NCBI RefSeq assembly: GCF_003703475.1
Contig: NZ_RDQM01000011.1
Span: 26,405 to 90,404, forward strand
Length of the DNA: 64,000 bases
Origin: Allofranklinella schreckenbergeri
GTDB lineage: Bacteria > Pseudomonadota > Gammaproteobacteria > Burkholderiales > Burkholderiaceae_C
Direction: 5' to 3'
Below the pieces are notes generated by a model. It had not been told where the DNA came from. It searched no databases and worked only from the letters and a program-made list of their open reading frames with translations. Within the stretch, counting starts at the first letter, position 1; each line of letters starts with the position of its first letter. The translations under genes and the position numbers were made by a program. Shown piece by piece: positions 54,823 to 64,000 of the stretch.

Positions 54823-57800
54823 TCACTTGCGGCGTTGGCGCACGCGGCGCGCCACACCCAGCATGCCCAGGGCCGCCAGGCCCAAAGCCCAGGGCGCGCC
54901 CACCGGCACGGGGGTAACGGCACCCGCACCACCAGTGCCAGCGCCAGGCACCAAGATGCGCACGTTGGCGATATCGCATGTAGGCGGCACCGTGGCGGGC
55001 AGCTTGCACAACTGGTAGCTGTACTCGTACATGCCAGACGGCGTGCCCGGCGGGGCCACCACCGTGCCGTTGGCATTCAGCACCAGCGCACCATCGGCCG
55101 GGCCAGCCACCTTCGTCCAGGACTTGACATCCAGCGTGGCGTTTTCACCCAGACGCACAGGCTCGCCGCTCACCGTATCGCCGCTCAACACGGAAATACC
55201 GCTGCTGCTGCCAGGCGTGAGGTTGCCCAGATTCACATCCACCGCGTCAATGGGCTTGGCAGGCTCCTGCGCCACCGTGATGCGCACTTGCGCCGTATCG
55301 CATGTGGCCGGATTGGTGGCAGGCAGCGTGCAGATTTCGTAGCTGTACACATACGTGCCCACCGGCGTGCCTGCCGGGACCGTCACCGAGCCGTCCGCGT
55401 TCAGCGTCAACGCACCAGCCGCAGGCCCGGATTGCTTGGCCCAGGAGCCAGCCTTCAGCGCTGCGTTCGTACCCAGCGCCAGCGGCGCGCCGCCCACCGT
55501 GTCGTTGGCAAAAATCGTCGCCGTGCTTGCGCCTGGCGCCACCGTGCCAAAGTCGTTATCCACAGCGTCGATGCCGGGCTTGGCCGCCTCTTTCACTTCA
55601 ATCGTGACCGTGGCCGTATCGCACGTCGCCGGGTTCGTGGCCGGGAGCATGCAGATCTGGTAGGTGTACTCGTAAGTGCCCGCTGGCGTGCCTGCCGGAA
55701 CCATGACCGTGCCATCAGCATTCAGCGTCAGCGCACCGCCTGCCGGGCCGGATTTCTTGCTCCACGAGCCTTCCGTCAAGCTGGCGTTCTTGCCGATCTC
55801 CACCGCTTTGCCATTGACCGTGTCGTTGACAAAAATGGAGGTCGTGCTCGAACCAGCCGCCACACCGCCAAAACGGTTGTCCACCGCGTCGATCTTCACG
55901 GCATCCGCGGCCGGCACCGTCAGATGCACCGTCGTCGTGTCGCACGTGGCCGGATCGGTGGCGGGCAGCACGCAGATTTCGTAGCTGTACTCGTAATTGC
56001 CCGCAGGCGTACCCTCTGGCACCGTAACCGTGCCATCGGCATTGAGCGTCAGCGCACCCGCCGCAGGGCCAGCCTGCTTGGTCCAGGATCCCACCTTCAG
56101 GCTGGCGTTCTTGCCCGGCTCCATCGCCGCGCCACCCACGGTGTCGTTACCGAAGATTGAAGCAGTGCTCGAACCCGCTGCCACCGTGCCAAAGTGGTTT
56201 TCCACCGCATCGATCACAGGCTGGGCCGATGCTGGCACTTCCAGCGTCACGTCCGCCGTGTCGCAAGTGGCAGGATTGGTCGCAGGAACAACGCAAATCT
56301 CATAACGGTACTTGTACGTGCCCGCTGGCGTGCCCGCAGGTACGGTAACCGTGCCATCGGCGTTGAGCGTCAGCGCGCCAGCCGCAGGGCCGGCTTGCTT
56401 GGCCCAGGAACCAGCCTTCAAGCTGGCATTCACGCCGGACGCCATTGCAGCGCCATTGACCGTATCGTTGCCAAAGACGGAGGCCGTGCTCGCACCCGCG
56501 ACCACTTTGCCAAAGGCGTTGTCCTCGGCCTGGATGACGGGCTTGGCCTCAGCCACCTTGATCGTCACTCGCGCCTTGTCGCAAGGCGCGCCCGATGGCG
56601 TGGCGCAGATTTCGTACTCATACACGTATGTTCCCGCAGGCGTGCCCACAGGCACGGAAACCGTGCCATCACCGTTGAGCGTCAAATTGCCGCTCACGGG
56701 GCCGGAGACCTTGCTCCAGGAGCCGGCCTTCAGGCTGGCATTCACGCCCGGCTGCATGGCCGCGCTATTGACCGTGTCGTTGGCAAAAATCGAGGCTGTC
56801 TTGCCGCCAGCGGCCACGGTGCCAAAGTTGTTGTCCACCGCATCAACCGTGGGCGCCTTGGCTTTGACCTTGACCGTCACCGTTGCCTTGTCGCAAGGCG
56901 TTCCGGCTGCTGTACAGATCTCGTACTCGTACTTGTACGTACCCGCAGGCGTGCCCGCAGGCACGGAAACCGTGCCATCGGCATTGAGCGTCAGCGTGCC
57001 ATCAGCAGGGCCGGATTGCTTGGTCCAGGAGCCAGCCTTCAGGTTCGCATTCACACCCGGCTGCATGGCCGCGCCGCCCACCGTATCGTTGGTGAAGATG
57101 GAGGAGGTGTTGTTGCCCGCTTCCACTTCGCCGAAATCGTTGTCGCCTGCGTTAATGGCAGGGGGAGGTGGTGGTGGAGGGGGCGGCGGCGGTGGAGGTG
57201 GGGGCGGCGGCGTCGGAGACTTCACCTTCAACTTCACCTGCGCCATGTCGCAAGGCTTGTTGCCCGGCTGCGCGCAGATTTCGTAGCTGTAGGTGTAATC
57301 GCCCGCTGGTGCGTTAGCGGGCACGGTGACCACGCCAGTGGCCTCATCCAGCGTCAAGCTACCGCCTGCCGGCGCAGAAACCAGACTCCAAGAATTAGGC
57401 TTGAGTGCGGCGTTGCTTGCATCCGCTGCTGCGCCATTAACGGTGTCATTGCCATAAATGGAAGGTGCCAGCGCCGTCGCCGTCGTACCTGCGCTGACCT
57501 CGCCAAAGTTGTTGTCCACGGCATCGACCACAACGACTTTGAGCTTGACATGCGCCGGGTCGCACGGCTCAGGTGTCACGCCCGTGTTCGTGCACAGCAT
57601 GTATCTGTACTCGTAATCGCCAGGCGGCGTGCCAGGCGGCACGGTCACTTGGCCTGTGCCGAGATTCAGACTCAAATCACCCGCCGCAGGGCCGTTGAGT
57701 TTGGTCCAGATGTTGGGCATCAATTGCGCATTCGGGCTTGCCCCCGTCACCACAGCTTGCACGCCAGCCACTTTGTCGTTGGCGACCACGGAAGGGGCCA

Positions 57801-59229
57801 AAGGCGTGGCGCTGGGGCCAACGGTGCCAAAGTCATCGTCCAACGCCCAAATCGGCTCATGATCGACCTTGATGACGACTTCTGCCTTATCGCAGGCTGC
57901 ACCGGCGGGCGTCACCTCAGGCGATACGCAAATCTGGTATTCGTAGGTGTAAGTGCCTGGCGTGGTGTCCTTTTTCACTGTGAACTTGCCTGTCGCGAAG
58001 TCCAGCGTGATACCGCCAGCGGCAGGGGCTGCACCGCCGCCAGCGGGCTTCCAGGAGCCAGGCGTCACCGTGGCGTTTTGCCCTGGGCCGCTCAGCACGA
58101 CAGGCTGCAAATAGGCCTTGTCGTTGCTCAGGATGGAGGTGAAAAATTCTTCATCTATGCCATTGGCCATCGTCGCAAACGGCGCTGTGCTGCTGCCATC
58201 GTTGGTGGCATCAATGGAGGTCATGCACGAAGCGCCGTCGGAGGCATTGGCGGCGACGGCGTTCATCACCGTGCCGATCACCGTCCACTTGGTGGCGCTG
58301 GCGGGGTCGGCATCCACCTCATACACCTTGCCGTCCGCAGAGTACAGGAACAGCTTGCCATCGCGGCGGAACGCCGTCGATGCCATGTAGCCCGTGGCCA
58401 CATCCATGCCTGCAATGAGCTTGCGCGAGACATAAACCTTCTTGGTCGCCAGATCCACCCGGTACCGATGCAGATACCAGCCTGCTGCCACCTTATCGCC
58501 CATGCCGTACAACACAGTTTCGGTGCTGGTGCTTTCCTGGGGGCTGACGGCAAAGTCCGTGATGGCGCGCTGCCCGCCCACGTGGCCTGGCGTGACGGCT
58601 TCGAAGCCATCAGGTACTGCGGTTTCTTGCAGGCGCTCCAGTTTTTCCGCTAGCACAGCGCCGCCGTCTGGCGTGGCTTGGTGCAGATTCTGGATGAGGT
58701 AAACGTCGCTAGTGGCCCCGTTGACCATGAAGTAATTGCCCGCCCGGTCAAACGATGCGGCCGCGCCAAGAGCACCGTCTGGCAACCCAGCAACAGGAAT
58801 GGTGTGCTTGACAACATCTGCCCCCGACGCGCTGGGACTCATGGGCACAGGCTCCACCTGCCCAGCCGCGTTCTTGCCCAGGCGGTACATGCCCACACGC
58901 TGGGCAGGCGAATCCGGATGCTCCACAAGCACCCGTTTCGGGGCATACAGGTAGTTATCGCGCGGGTTGTAGGCCAGCGCGTTGAGGTCACGCGGGCCGG
59001 AGCCTATGTTGGCATCCACCGTGCCAATGGCCGTGCCATTGCCCCAAGCAGCGCCGCCCAACATGTCGTAAGTGAAGAAATTGGTCGGAGCACTGGCGTT
59101 GGAGCGGCCGATGTACATCTCCGTCCCGCAAGTCCAAGGCCCAGGAGCCGTCTGGGCCGAAACGCTGCCCATTGCTGCCAGACAGGCCAACAGCACGGTC
59201 GAGCGACCGAATGTTATTTTTTGTTCCAT
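54823..59229 (-). CDS. Large repetitive exported surface protein with C-terminal sorting anchor
   Basis: This 1468-residue protein has a signal peptide (ACLAAMGSVSAQ), then about 380 residues of a non-repeated, possibly beta-propeller-like domain. About ten Ig-like repeats of roughly 105 residues follow. A Pro-only run (about 17) splits three diverged repeats from seven near-identical ones. Each repeat has the blocks SIFxNDTVxGAA, GSWTKxxGPAxGALTL, NADGTVTVPAGTPAG and YEICxLPATNPATCD, with two Cys that may form a disulfide. The end is Pro-Val, one hydrophobic helix (APWALGLAALGMLGVARR) and RQRRK, like IPTL-CTERM/PEP-CTERM sorting tags. It is probably an adhesin or matrix protein. The ATG at 59229 follows AAAGG. 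Confidence 0.82.
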   Translation of the reverse strand: MEQKITFGRSTVLLACLAAMGSVSAQTAPGPWTCGTEMYIGRSNASAPTNFFTYDMLGGAAWGNGTAIGTVDANIGSGPRDLNALAYNPRDNYLYAPKRVLVEHPDSPAQRVGMYRLGKNAAGQVEPVPMSPSASGADVVKHTIPVAGLPDGALGAAASFDRAGNYFMVNGATSDVYLIQNLHQATPDGGAVLAEKLERLQETAVPDGFEAVTPGHVGGQRAITDFAVSPQESTSTETVLYGMGDKVAAGWYLHRYRVDLATKKVYVSRKLIAGMDVATGYMASTAFRRDGKLFLYSADGKVYEVDADPASATKWTVIGTVMNAVAANASDGASCMTSIDATNDGSSTAPFATMANGIDEEFFTSILSNDKAYLQPVVLSGPGQNATVTPGSWKPAGGGAAPAAGGITLDFATGKFTVKKDTTPGTYTYEYQICVSPEVTPAGAACDKAEVVIKVDHEPIWALDDDFGTVGPSATPLAPSVVANDKVAGVQAVVTGASPNAQLMPNIWTKLNGPAAGDLSLNLGTGQVTVPPGTPPGDYEYRYMLCTNTGVTPEPCDPAHVKLKVVVVDAVDNNFGEVSAGTTATALAPSIYGNDTVNGAAADASNAALKPNSWSLVSAPAGGSLTLDEATGVVTVPANAPAGDYTYSYEICAQPGNKPCDMAQVKLKVKSPTPPPPPPPPPPPPPPPPPAINAGDNDFGEVEAGNNTSSIFTNDTVGGAAMQPGVNANLKAGSWTKQSGPADGTLTLNADGTVSVPAGTPAGTYKYEYEICTAAGTPCDKATVTVKVKAKAPTVDAVDNNFGTVAAGGKTASIFANDTVNSAAMQPGVNASLKAGSWSKVSGPVSGNLTLNGDGTVSVPVGTPAGTYVYEYEICATPSGAPCDKARVTIKVAEAKPVIQAEDNAFGKVVAGASTASVFGNDTVNGAAMASGVNASLKAGSWAKQAGPAAGALTLNADGTVTVPAGTPAGTYKYRYEICVVPATNPATCDTADVTLEVPASAQPVIDAVENHFGTVAAGSSTASIFGNDTVGGAAMEPGKNASLKVGSWTKQAGPAAGALTLNADGTVTVPEGTPAGNYEYSYEICVLPATDPATCDTTTVHLTVPAADAVKIDAVDNRFGGVAAGSSTTSIFVNDTVNGKAVEIGKNASLTEGSWSKKSGPAGGALTLNADGTVMVPAGTPAGTYEYTYQICMLPATNPATCDTATVTIEVKEAAKPGIDAVDNDFGTVAPGASTATIFANDTVGGAPLALGTNAALKAGSWAKQSGPAAGALTLNADGSVTVPAGTPVGTYVYSYEICTLPATNPATCDTAQVRITVAQEPAKPIDAVDVNLGNLTPGSSSGISVLSGDTVSGEPVRLGENATLDVKSWTKVAGPADGALVLNANGTVVAPPGTPSGMYEYSYQLCKLPATVPPTCDIANVRILVPGAGTGGAGAVTPVPVGAPWALGLAALGMLGVARRVRQRRK

Positions 59230-59463
59230 AACAACCTTTCGAAATGAAAGTAAACGAACGGTGATTATGGGAGAGAATTTTGTTAACTTTTGATAACGAC
59301 GCCCGTCGCCGCCTAGCATTTCCCCCAACGAAGGATCCGCGCCACACTCAAACCCTACGGCCTTCAGTCGCAAGCGATTGGCCAAAATAACGCCTTTCCT
59401 TTGGCAGGCTGGCACGCTCAGCCTGATCACACAACACACCCATTTCCAACGCCTTCAAACGCC

Positions 59464-61080
59464 ATGCAACACGACAAAATCCTCATCCTCGACTTCGGTT
59501 CGCAAGTCACCCAGCTCATCGCCCGCCGCATCCGCGAAACGAACGTCTATTGCGAAGTGCACCCCTGCGATGTGAGCAGCGACTGGCTGCGCGACTACGC
59601 CGCTGACGGGCGGCTCAAGGGCATCGTCCTCTCCGGCAGCCACGCCAGCGTCTATGAAGTGGATGACCGCGCGCCGGACGCCGCGTTTGAACTGGGCATC
59701 CCGGTGCTTGGCATCTGCTATGGCATGCAGACCATGGCGCAGCAGCTCGGCGGGCAGGTCGAGGGCAGCCACACCCGCGAATTCGGCTATGCCGAAGTGC
59801 GCGCCCGCGGTCACACCGCGCTGCTCAAGGACATCCAGGACTTCCACACCCCCGAAGGCCACGGCATGCTGAAAGTGTGGATGAGCCACGGCGACAAGGT
59901 GACGGCCTTGCCCGAGGGCTTCAAAGTGATGGCCAGCACGCCGAGCTGCCCGATCGCCGGCATGGCCGACGAGGCGCGGCGCTTCTACGGCGTGCAGTTC
60001 CACCCAGAAGTCACCCACACCGTGCAGGGCCGCGCCATGCTGGAGCGCTTCGTGCTCGACATCTGCGCCGCCCAGCCCGACTGGATCATGCGCGACCATA
60101 TCGAAGAAGCGGTGGAAAAAATCCGCGCGCAAGTGGGCGATGAAGAAGTCATCTTGGGCCTATCCGGCGGCGTCGATTCCTCCGTGGCCGCCGCGCTGAT
60201 TCACCGCGCCATTGGCGATCAGCTCACCTGCGTGTTCGTCGATCACGGCCTCTTGCGCCTCAATGAAGGCGACATGGTGATGGACATGTTCGCCGGCAAA
60301 CTGCATGCCAAGGTGGTGCGCGTCGATGCCAGCCAACTCTTTCTGGATGCCTTGAAAGGCGTGTCCGACCCCGAACAAAAGCGCAAGATCATCGGCAAGC
60401 TGTTCGTCGATGTGTTCAAGTCCGAGGCGGAAAAACTCAAAGCCGCAGGCAATGGCGTGAAGGGCGCGACCTTCCTCGCCCAAGGCACCATCTACCCCGA
60501 CGTGATCGAATCCGGCGGCGCCAAGAGCAAGAAAGCCGTGGTCATCAAAAGCCACCACAACGTCGGCGGCCTGCCCGAACAACTCGGCCTGAAGCTGCTG
60601 GAGCCGCTGCGCGACTTGTTCAAAGACGAAGTGCGCGAACTCGGCGTGGCATTGGGTCTTCCGCACGACATGGTCTACCGCCACCCCTTCCCCGGCCCCG
60701 GCCTGGGCGTGCGCATCCTGGGCGAAATCAAGAAGGAATACGCCGACCTCCTGCGCCAGGCCGACGCCATCTTCATTGAAGAGTTGCGCTCCACCATCGA
60801 ACCCAACAGCGGCAAAAGCTGGTACGACCTCACCAGCCAAGCCTTCGCCGTCTTCCTGCCCGTCAAAAGCGTAGGCGTCATGGGCGACGGCCGCACCTAC
60901 GACTACGTCGTGGCGCTCCGCGCCGTACAAACCAGCGACTTCATGACCGCCGACTGGGCGGAACTGCCGTATGCGCTGCTGAAAAAGACGTCGTCACGAA
61001 TCATCAACGAAGTGCGCGGGATTAATCGCGTGACGTATGACGTGAGCAGCAAACCCCCTGCGACGATTGAGTGGGAGTAA
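59464..61080 (+). CDS. guaA: GMP synthase (glutamine-hydrolysing)
   Basis: The 538-residue enzyme converts XMP to GMP. The class-I glutaminase domain has its Cys in GICYGMQ, and the ATP-pyrophosphatase P-loop is [11 protein letters not shown]. The C-terminal dimerisation domain ends [17 protein letters not shown]. guaB is not adjacent in this window. It is divergent from the surface protein gene across a 234-bp gap, and an AT-rich foreign pair of genes follows 33 bp later. Confidence 0.97.
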   Translation: MQHDKILILDFGSQVTQLIARRIRETNVYCEVHPCDVSSDWLRDYAADGRLKGIVLSGSHASVYEVDDRAPDAAFELGIPVLGICYGMQTMAQQLGGQVEGSHTREFGYAEVRARGHTALLKDIQDFHTPEGHGMLKVWMSHGDKVTALPEGFKVMASTPSCPIAGMADEARRFYGVQFHPEVTHTVQGRAMLERFVLDICAAQPDWIMRDHIEEAVEKIRAQVGDEEVILGLSGGVDSSVAAALIHRAIGDQLTCVFVDHGLLRLNEGDMVMDMFAGKLHAKVVRVDASQLFLDALKGVSDPEQKRKIIGKLFVDVFKSEAEKLKAAGNGVKGATFLAQGTIYPDVIESGGAKSKKAVVIKSHHNVGGLPEQLGLKLLEPLRDLFKDEVRELGVALGLPHDMVYRHPFPGPGLGVRILGEIKKEYADLLRQADAIFIEELRSTIEPNSGKSWYDLTSQAFAVFLPVKSVGVMGDGRTYDYVVALRAVQTSDFMTADWAELPYALLKKTSSRIINEVRGINRVTYDVSSKPPATIEWE

Positions 61081-61113
61081 CATCTCTTCTTTTTTGAAAA
61101 TAGGATGCAAATC

Positions 61114-62232
61114 ATGAAAATTAGGAAAATAAATATATCAGGACTCAATAAAAATATCGAGATATCTCATGATTTTCATGAAGATATAAATATTGTTACC
61201 GGATTGAATGGAGCAGGAAAAACAACCTTACTTAAAGTAATTTGGTATTTGATTTCCAGCAACGCAGAGCGAATTGCACCAGAAATTGAATTCAATTATA
61301 TTGAATTGGTTACGGATTTCTATCGCGTTATTCTCGATAAGCAACCATCATATATCGAATGGACTTTTGAAGATTTTCAAACAGGAAAAATAACAAATAA
61401 AAAGTACAAAGATTTTGAAGATCCTACACCACGCAGTAGTATTGAAGAGCTGAATCAAATGACTCGTGATTTCCGCACTTCATCTTTATATTTCCCGACC
61501 TTTCGTCGAATAGAAGGTGGTTACTCAATGACTCCCATTCGCCGAACCAGTAGATCAGGAAGGCTAGTATATCGCGATATTTATCGCTTTGATAACATTC
61601 AGGATGAGTTAGCGAGTCTTGCAGACCGGATAAGCGTAGATCGGCATAAATTCATTTGCTCTATTTCAACCAATGATATTGTCTCCCTGTTAACCAGAAG
61701 GTATGCCCACATATCAGAATCTTTAAATACTCAATATAAAAGCATTAGCACGTATATTATTAATCAGATTCAAGATGCAAAGCCAAAAATGAAAGATAGC
61801 GGAAGCAGTGAAGCTTTAAGTCTACTGAATCGCATACAAGAACGCGCCGACACCATGAATGAAGAGAGAGATAAGCTTTTACATCCTTTCACCATTCTAT
61901 CCGAGCTAACCGACAAATTATTTAAGCATCGCGGCATTCGCCTTCAAGCTGTCACATTAGGTGATTCTGCGGATGCCATTGATTCCTCAATACTCTCCGC
62001 AGGGGAGAAACAGCTATTAAGCTTTCTTTGTTATAATGCTTTTTCTGAAAACTCTATTGTTTTTATAGATGAGCCCGAACTCAGTCTTCATCCAGATTGG
62101 CAAAGAAGATTGTTTAGTATTTTAATCGAGCAACAGCCAACAAACCAGTTTATTGTAGCAACCCATTCACCGTTTATTTATACAAAATATAGCGATAAAG
62201 AAATTCCCATGCTGGAGGATAAAGGTGCATAA
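61114..62232 (+). CDS. AAA15/ABC-type ATPase, AriA-like component of a PARIS-type defence pair
   Basis: The 372-residue ATPase has Walker A GLNGAGKTT (residues 30-38), an ABC signature-like LSAGEKQ (294-300), Walker B IVFIDEPELSLHPDWQ (D319, E320) and the switch ATHSP (His351). This is the AAA15/OLD/RecF-like architecture with a short middle domain. The ATG at 61114 fits an AGG 9 nt upstream. The gene is roughly 37% G+C against about 65% around it, so it was acquired by transfer. It overlaps the DUF4435 gene by 8 bp. PARIS AriA is the best analogue; a related two-gene system is possible. Confidence 0.8.
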   Translation: MKIRKINISGLNKNIEISHDFHEDINIVTGLNGAGKTTLLKVIWYLISSNAERIAPEIEFNYIELVTDFYRVILDKQPSYIEWTFEDFQTGKITNKKYKDFEDPTPRSSIEELNQMTRDFRTSSLYFPTFRRIEGGYSMTPIRRTSRSGRLVYRDIYRFDNIQDELASLADRISVDRHKFICSISTNDIVSLLTRRYAHISESLNTQYKSISTYIINQIQDAKPKMKDSGSSEALSLLNRIQERADTMNEERDKLLHPFTILSELTDKLFKHRGIRLQAVTLGDSADAIDSSILSAGEKQLLSFLCYNAFSENSIVFIDEPELSLHPDWQRRLFSILIEQQPTNQFIVATHSPFIYTKYSDKEIPMLEDKGA

Positions 62233-62986
62233 AACATCAAAAGGCATTTATCTATCAGTTAGCGAAACGGTGGAGTATTTAAAACGCACATCTCAACTTA
62301 CAGTGTTAGTAGAAGGCAAAGATGATCAATGCGTTTATCGCCATATAGAGAATAAGCTTTCCGAGCTTGACTTGGATGTGCTTATCTGCAATGGAAGACA
62401 AAACCTTCTAGATATATTTTCTAGGCGCATGGAGTTTTCTGGTACTCCAGTGGTGTTTTTGGCGGACAAAGATATGTGGCATTTTACTGGGATTCCAGCC
62501 GAATTCAATACAGGGATAATATTTACTCTAGGGTACTCGATAGAAAACGATCTTTACTTAAAGGATGTTTTTGAAGAGCTAATGTCGAAGTCAGAAAAAA
62601 TTTTATTCTCATGTTTGGTTGATGAAATATCTCGTTGGCAAGCATTTCATGTCGAAGAATTTAGCACAAAAGGCATGTGTAATTGTGATTTTCATGTTAA
62701 CAGAATACTGCAAGAGCAAAGATTATCCTCAAAACACCTAGAAGAGATTTGTTTTAAGGAGGCATCCCATGATTTAGTTAATGAAATTAAAGAAAATTAT
62801 ACAAGATCTATTCGCGGCAAAACTTTATTTCAAATGCTGGCTAGAGTTTTAAGTGCATCAGACAGAGAATCCAAATACAGCAGAAAAAATCTAATTGAGA
62901 TGGGAGCTAAACTCCCAAACAATGCCATAACCATTCTTTGCAACCAGATTCGAGAAAATATAAAAAATCTTTTTAAAAAAACATAA
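62225..62986 (+). CDS. DUF4435 (TOPRIM-like) protein, AriB-like effector
   Basis: The 253-residue protein matches the DUF4435/TOPRIM fold. The metal residues are visible: Glu30 in VLVEGKDD, Asp81 and Asp83 in FLADKDMW, and Glu107 in YSIENDLY. In PARIS the AriB TOPRIM nuclease is released from the ATPase on phage sensing and cuts host tRNA. The GTG at 62225 has GGAGG 6 nt upstream and overlaps the ATPase stop, so the proteins are made together. AT-rich like its partner. Confidence 0.8.
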   Translation: MHKTSKGIYLSVSETVEYLKRTSQLTVLVEGKDDQCVYRHIENKLSELDLDVLICNGRQNLLDIFSRRMEFSGTPVVFLADKDMWHFTGIPAEFNTGIIFTLGYSIENDLYLKDVFEELMSKSEKILFSCLVDEISRWQAFHVEEFSTKGMCNCDFHVNRILQEQRLSSKHLEEICFKEASHDLVNEIKENYTRSIRGKTLFQMLARVLSASDRESKYSRKNLIEMGAKLPNNAITILCNQIRENIKNLFKKT

Positions 62987-63246
62987 TAAAAACCATTGAA
63001 GGTCACTTCAACAGTTTTTCCTTTTATCCAATCTCAAAAAATCAGTAAATCAACATACTGGCACGACCACCATTGTGAGCAGCGAAGTAGGTAATACCGC
63101 AAGGGAAGTAACCAGCGAGGTAATGTGGCCGATGCGTTCGAAGAAGGCGGGCGGAAGGCAATGAAGGATTCGCGTATGACGATGTTGAAGAGATCAAGTG
63201 GATGGCACTTTGAGTTCGTCGTGCAGTTCGCTGTGAGTTCAGAAAA
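62987..63246. other. Intergenic stretch without a supported gene
   Basis: The first 60 bases are AT-rich like the defence genes, then composition changes near 63055. Short open frames on both strands (about 65-70 codons) have no recognisable family. It may be the border of the imported segment or remnants of a deleted gene. Confidence 0.4.
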
Positions 63247-63864
63247 TCAATTAACAACTGTTTTTCCTAGTTCCCCCACCGACAACGGCGCAGACCCTTC
63301 CGCCTTGTTATTGATCGTCACATAAGCGTTTTGCCCCGCGCCGCAGGTGCCGGTGATGACGCGGGCGAGGTGGGCGCGGGTTTCGGGGTCGGGGTCTTGC
63401 AGGCGGTCGAACGGGGCGTATTGCGCCTTGGCGCTTTCGTAGCCGTAGGCGCCGTGGCGGCGGTGCAGGTTCCAGCGACAGACGAGTGGGCCGGGCCATA
63501 GCGCCCGCAGCAGGGGCAGTTGCTCTTCAATGGGCGGCATTTTGGCGTGCAGGCCCAAACAGTAGGTGATAGGGTTGCCGCTGGCTTGGCGCGCAGTGCG
63601 CACGGCTTGCGCCAGCAGCGGGGCATGCGTGGGGGTTAAAAAGGCGGCGTCCCGCACTTCCAGCGCAATCACGCCATCGGGTGCTTTCGGAACCAGCGGT
63701 GGCATGGCCGCCAGCAGATGGCCGATGCGCTCAATCAGCGCGGGCAAATCGTTCAACAGCGTGCGCGGCAAGGGGCTGAGTTGAAACACCAGCGCGCCTG
63801 CCTTGTGACCCAGCCCTTGCAAGGCGGGTTCGATGAAGCCGCGCACGGCCAGCTCAGCATTCAG
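63247..63864 (-). pseudogene. DUF72 family protein, N-terminus removed by an insertion element
   Basis: The about 205 residues match the C-terminal two thirds of DUF72 proteins (FIEPALQGLGHKAGALVFQLSP...PLVCRWNLHRRHGAYGYESAKAQYAPF). The frame continues through AELAVRGFIEPAL up to about 63864, where similarity to the family ends and the IS sequence begins. About a third of the usual ~300 residues is therefore missing here. DUF72 is a TIM-barrel-like domain of unknown role. Confidence 0.75.
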
Positions 63865-64000
63865 TGTATTGACCTAGTGAAAACCTGCTCAGGAGTTAAC
63901 GTTGAAGGAAACGACGATGAGCACCCTGATGGAAGACGACATCAAGCGCTGGACGGCCAAGCGTAAAACGGCCCTGGTCCTGGACATCATCCAGGGCAAG
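63865..64000 (+). mobile_element. Left end of an IS3-type insertion sequence
   Basis: From TGTATTGACC onward the sequence is not DUF72 and leads 52 bp later into a transposase start. The IS probably starts with TG at 63865 and has inserted into the DUF72 gene; the right end is outside the window. Confidence 0.6.
63917..64000 (+). CDS. IS3-type transposase OrfA (DUF1153-like), N-terminal part
   Basis: The 28 visible residues start MSTLMEDDIKRWTAKRKTAL, which resembles the helix-turn-helix start of OrfA proteins in an IS3 subgroup. AAGGAA lies 6 nt upstream of the ATG. The gene runs off the right edge. Confidence 0.65.
   Translation, partial: MSTLMEDDIKRWTAKRKTALVLDIIQGK

Noticed and set aside
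57165..57215. G-rich tract that could suggest a simple-sequence or G-quadruplex element
   Set aside because: It is the antisense of the Pro-codon run in the surface protein and needs no other explanation, though slippage there is possible.
55300..57250. Regular ~320-bp repeats that could look like a CRISPR or tandem DNA array
   Set aside because: They are in-frame protein repeats of the surface protein, without spacers or cas genes.
56194..58653. An 819-codon plus-strand frame opposite the repetitive surface protein
   Set aside because: Its repeats (GVERQRASRRAGLLGPG and similar) are the antisense image of the real repeats, and it contains no signal peptide or known motif.
63042..63325. Short open frames on both strands between the defence pair and DUF72
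   Set aside because: About 65-70 codons each, overlapping each other and without ribosome site or recognisable family.

Overview
The window is about 65% G+C, has dense short-spaced operons and carries rplM-rpsI, hemA-prfA, mnmE, guaA, prp genes and Bug/TRAP solute-binding proteins typical of a betaproteobacterium. A Burkholderiales member, probably Comamonadaceae, is the best reading (inference from gene families, not a database match).

Region 1 (1-20.2 kb, all on the minus strand) is one large aromatic catabolic locus. In transcription order it holds TRAP set 2 (dctP, dctQ, dctM), iorA, iorB, a flavin/2Fe-2S reductase, Rieske dioxygenase alpha and beta, an acyl-CoA ligase, a thiolase-like protein without the usual catalytic Cys, a DUF35-SDR fusion, an isatin-hydrolase-type cyclase, an SDR, TRAP set 1 (dctQ, dctM, dctP), a second cyclase and the start of a 2-aminobenzoyl-CoA/salicylyl-CoA monooxygenase. 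Read chemically, these give a complete route from an indole-3-acetate-like compound: ring oxidation, CoA activation, retro-aldol release of acetyl-CoA and isatin, hydrolysis to isatinate (2-aminophenylglyoxylate), oxidative decarboxylation to anthraniloyl-CoA, then CoA-ester hydroxylation. The route is inferred; the families are clear.

Region 2 (20.2-31 kb) holds an EamA exporter with a divergent TetR regulator over twin palindromes, a 163-bp MITE-like element, and a methylcitrate operon (ScfR/RamB-type regulator divergent from a hotdog protein, prpC, acnD, prpF and a PrpB-like lyase).

Region 3 (31-38.7 kb) has an AraC remnant, three small overlapping genes (two DUF4926-like), a DUF1415 gene, nsrR divergent from a PAS protein and a diflavin reductase with an NsrR-like operator between them, a GMC oxidoreductase, a cytochrome b562-like protein, and a 108-residue unknown protein behind a strong promoter and a structured leader.

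Region 4 (38.9-61.1 kb) is mainly housekeeping: DUF349 protein, inositol monophosphatase, mnmE, rlmJ, rplM-rpsI, hemA, prfA, nnrS, an orphan Bug protein, lgt, tal, a 1468-residue repetitive surface protein and guaA.

Region 5 (61.1-64 kb) is accessory. An AT-rich two-gene ATPase plus DUF4435/TOPRIM unit resembles the PARIS (AriA/AriB) anti-phage system. Next to it a DUF72 gene is cut by an IS3-type element at the window edge.

Across the window at least 14 copies of a 73-80 bp intergenic repeat were found by eye. Its ends are inverted repeats built on ACAAATCAA, and several copies carry an internal hairpin followed by a T-run, with compensating changes between copies.
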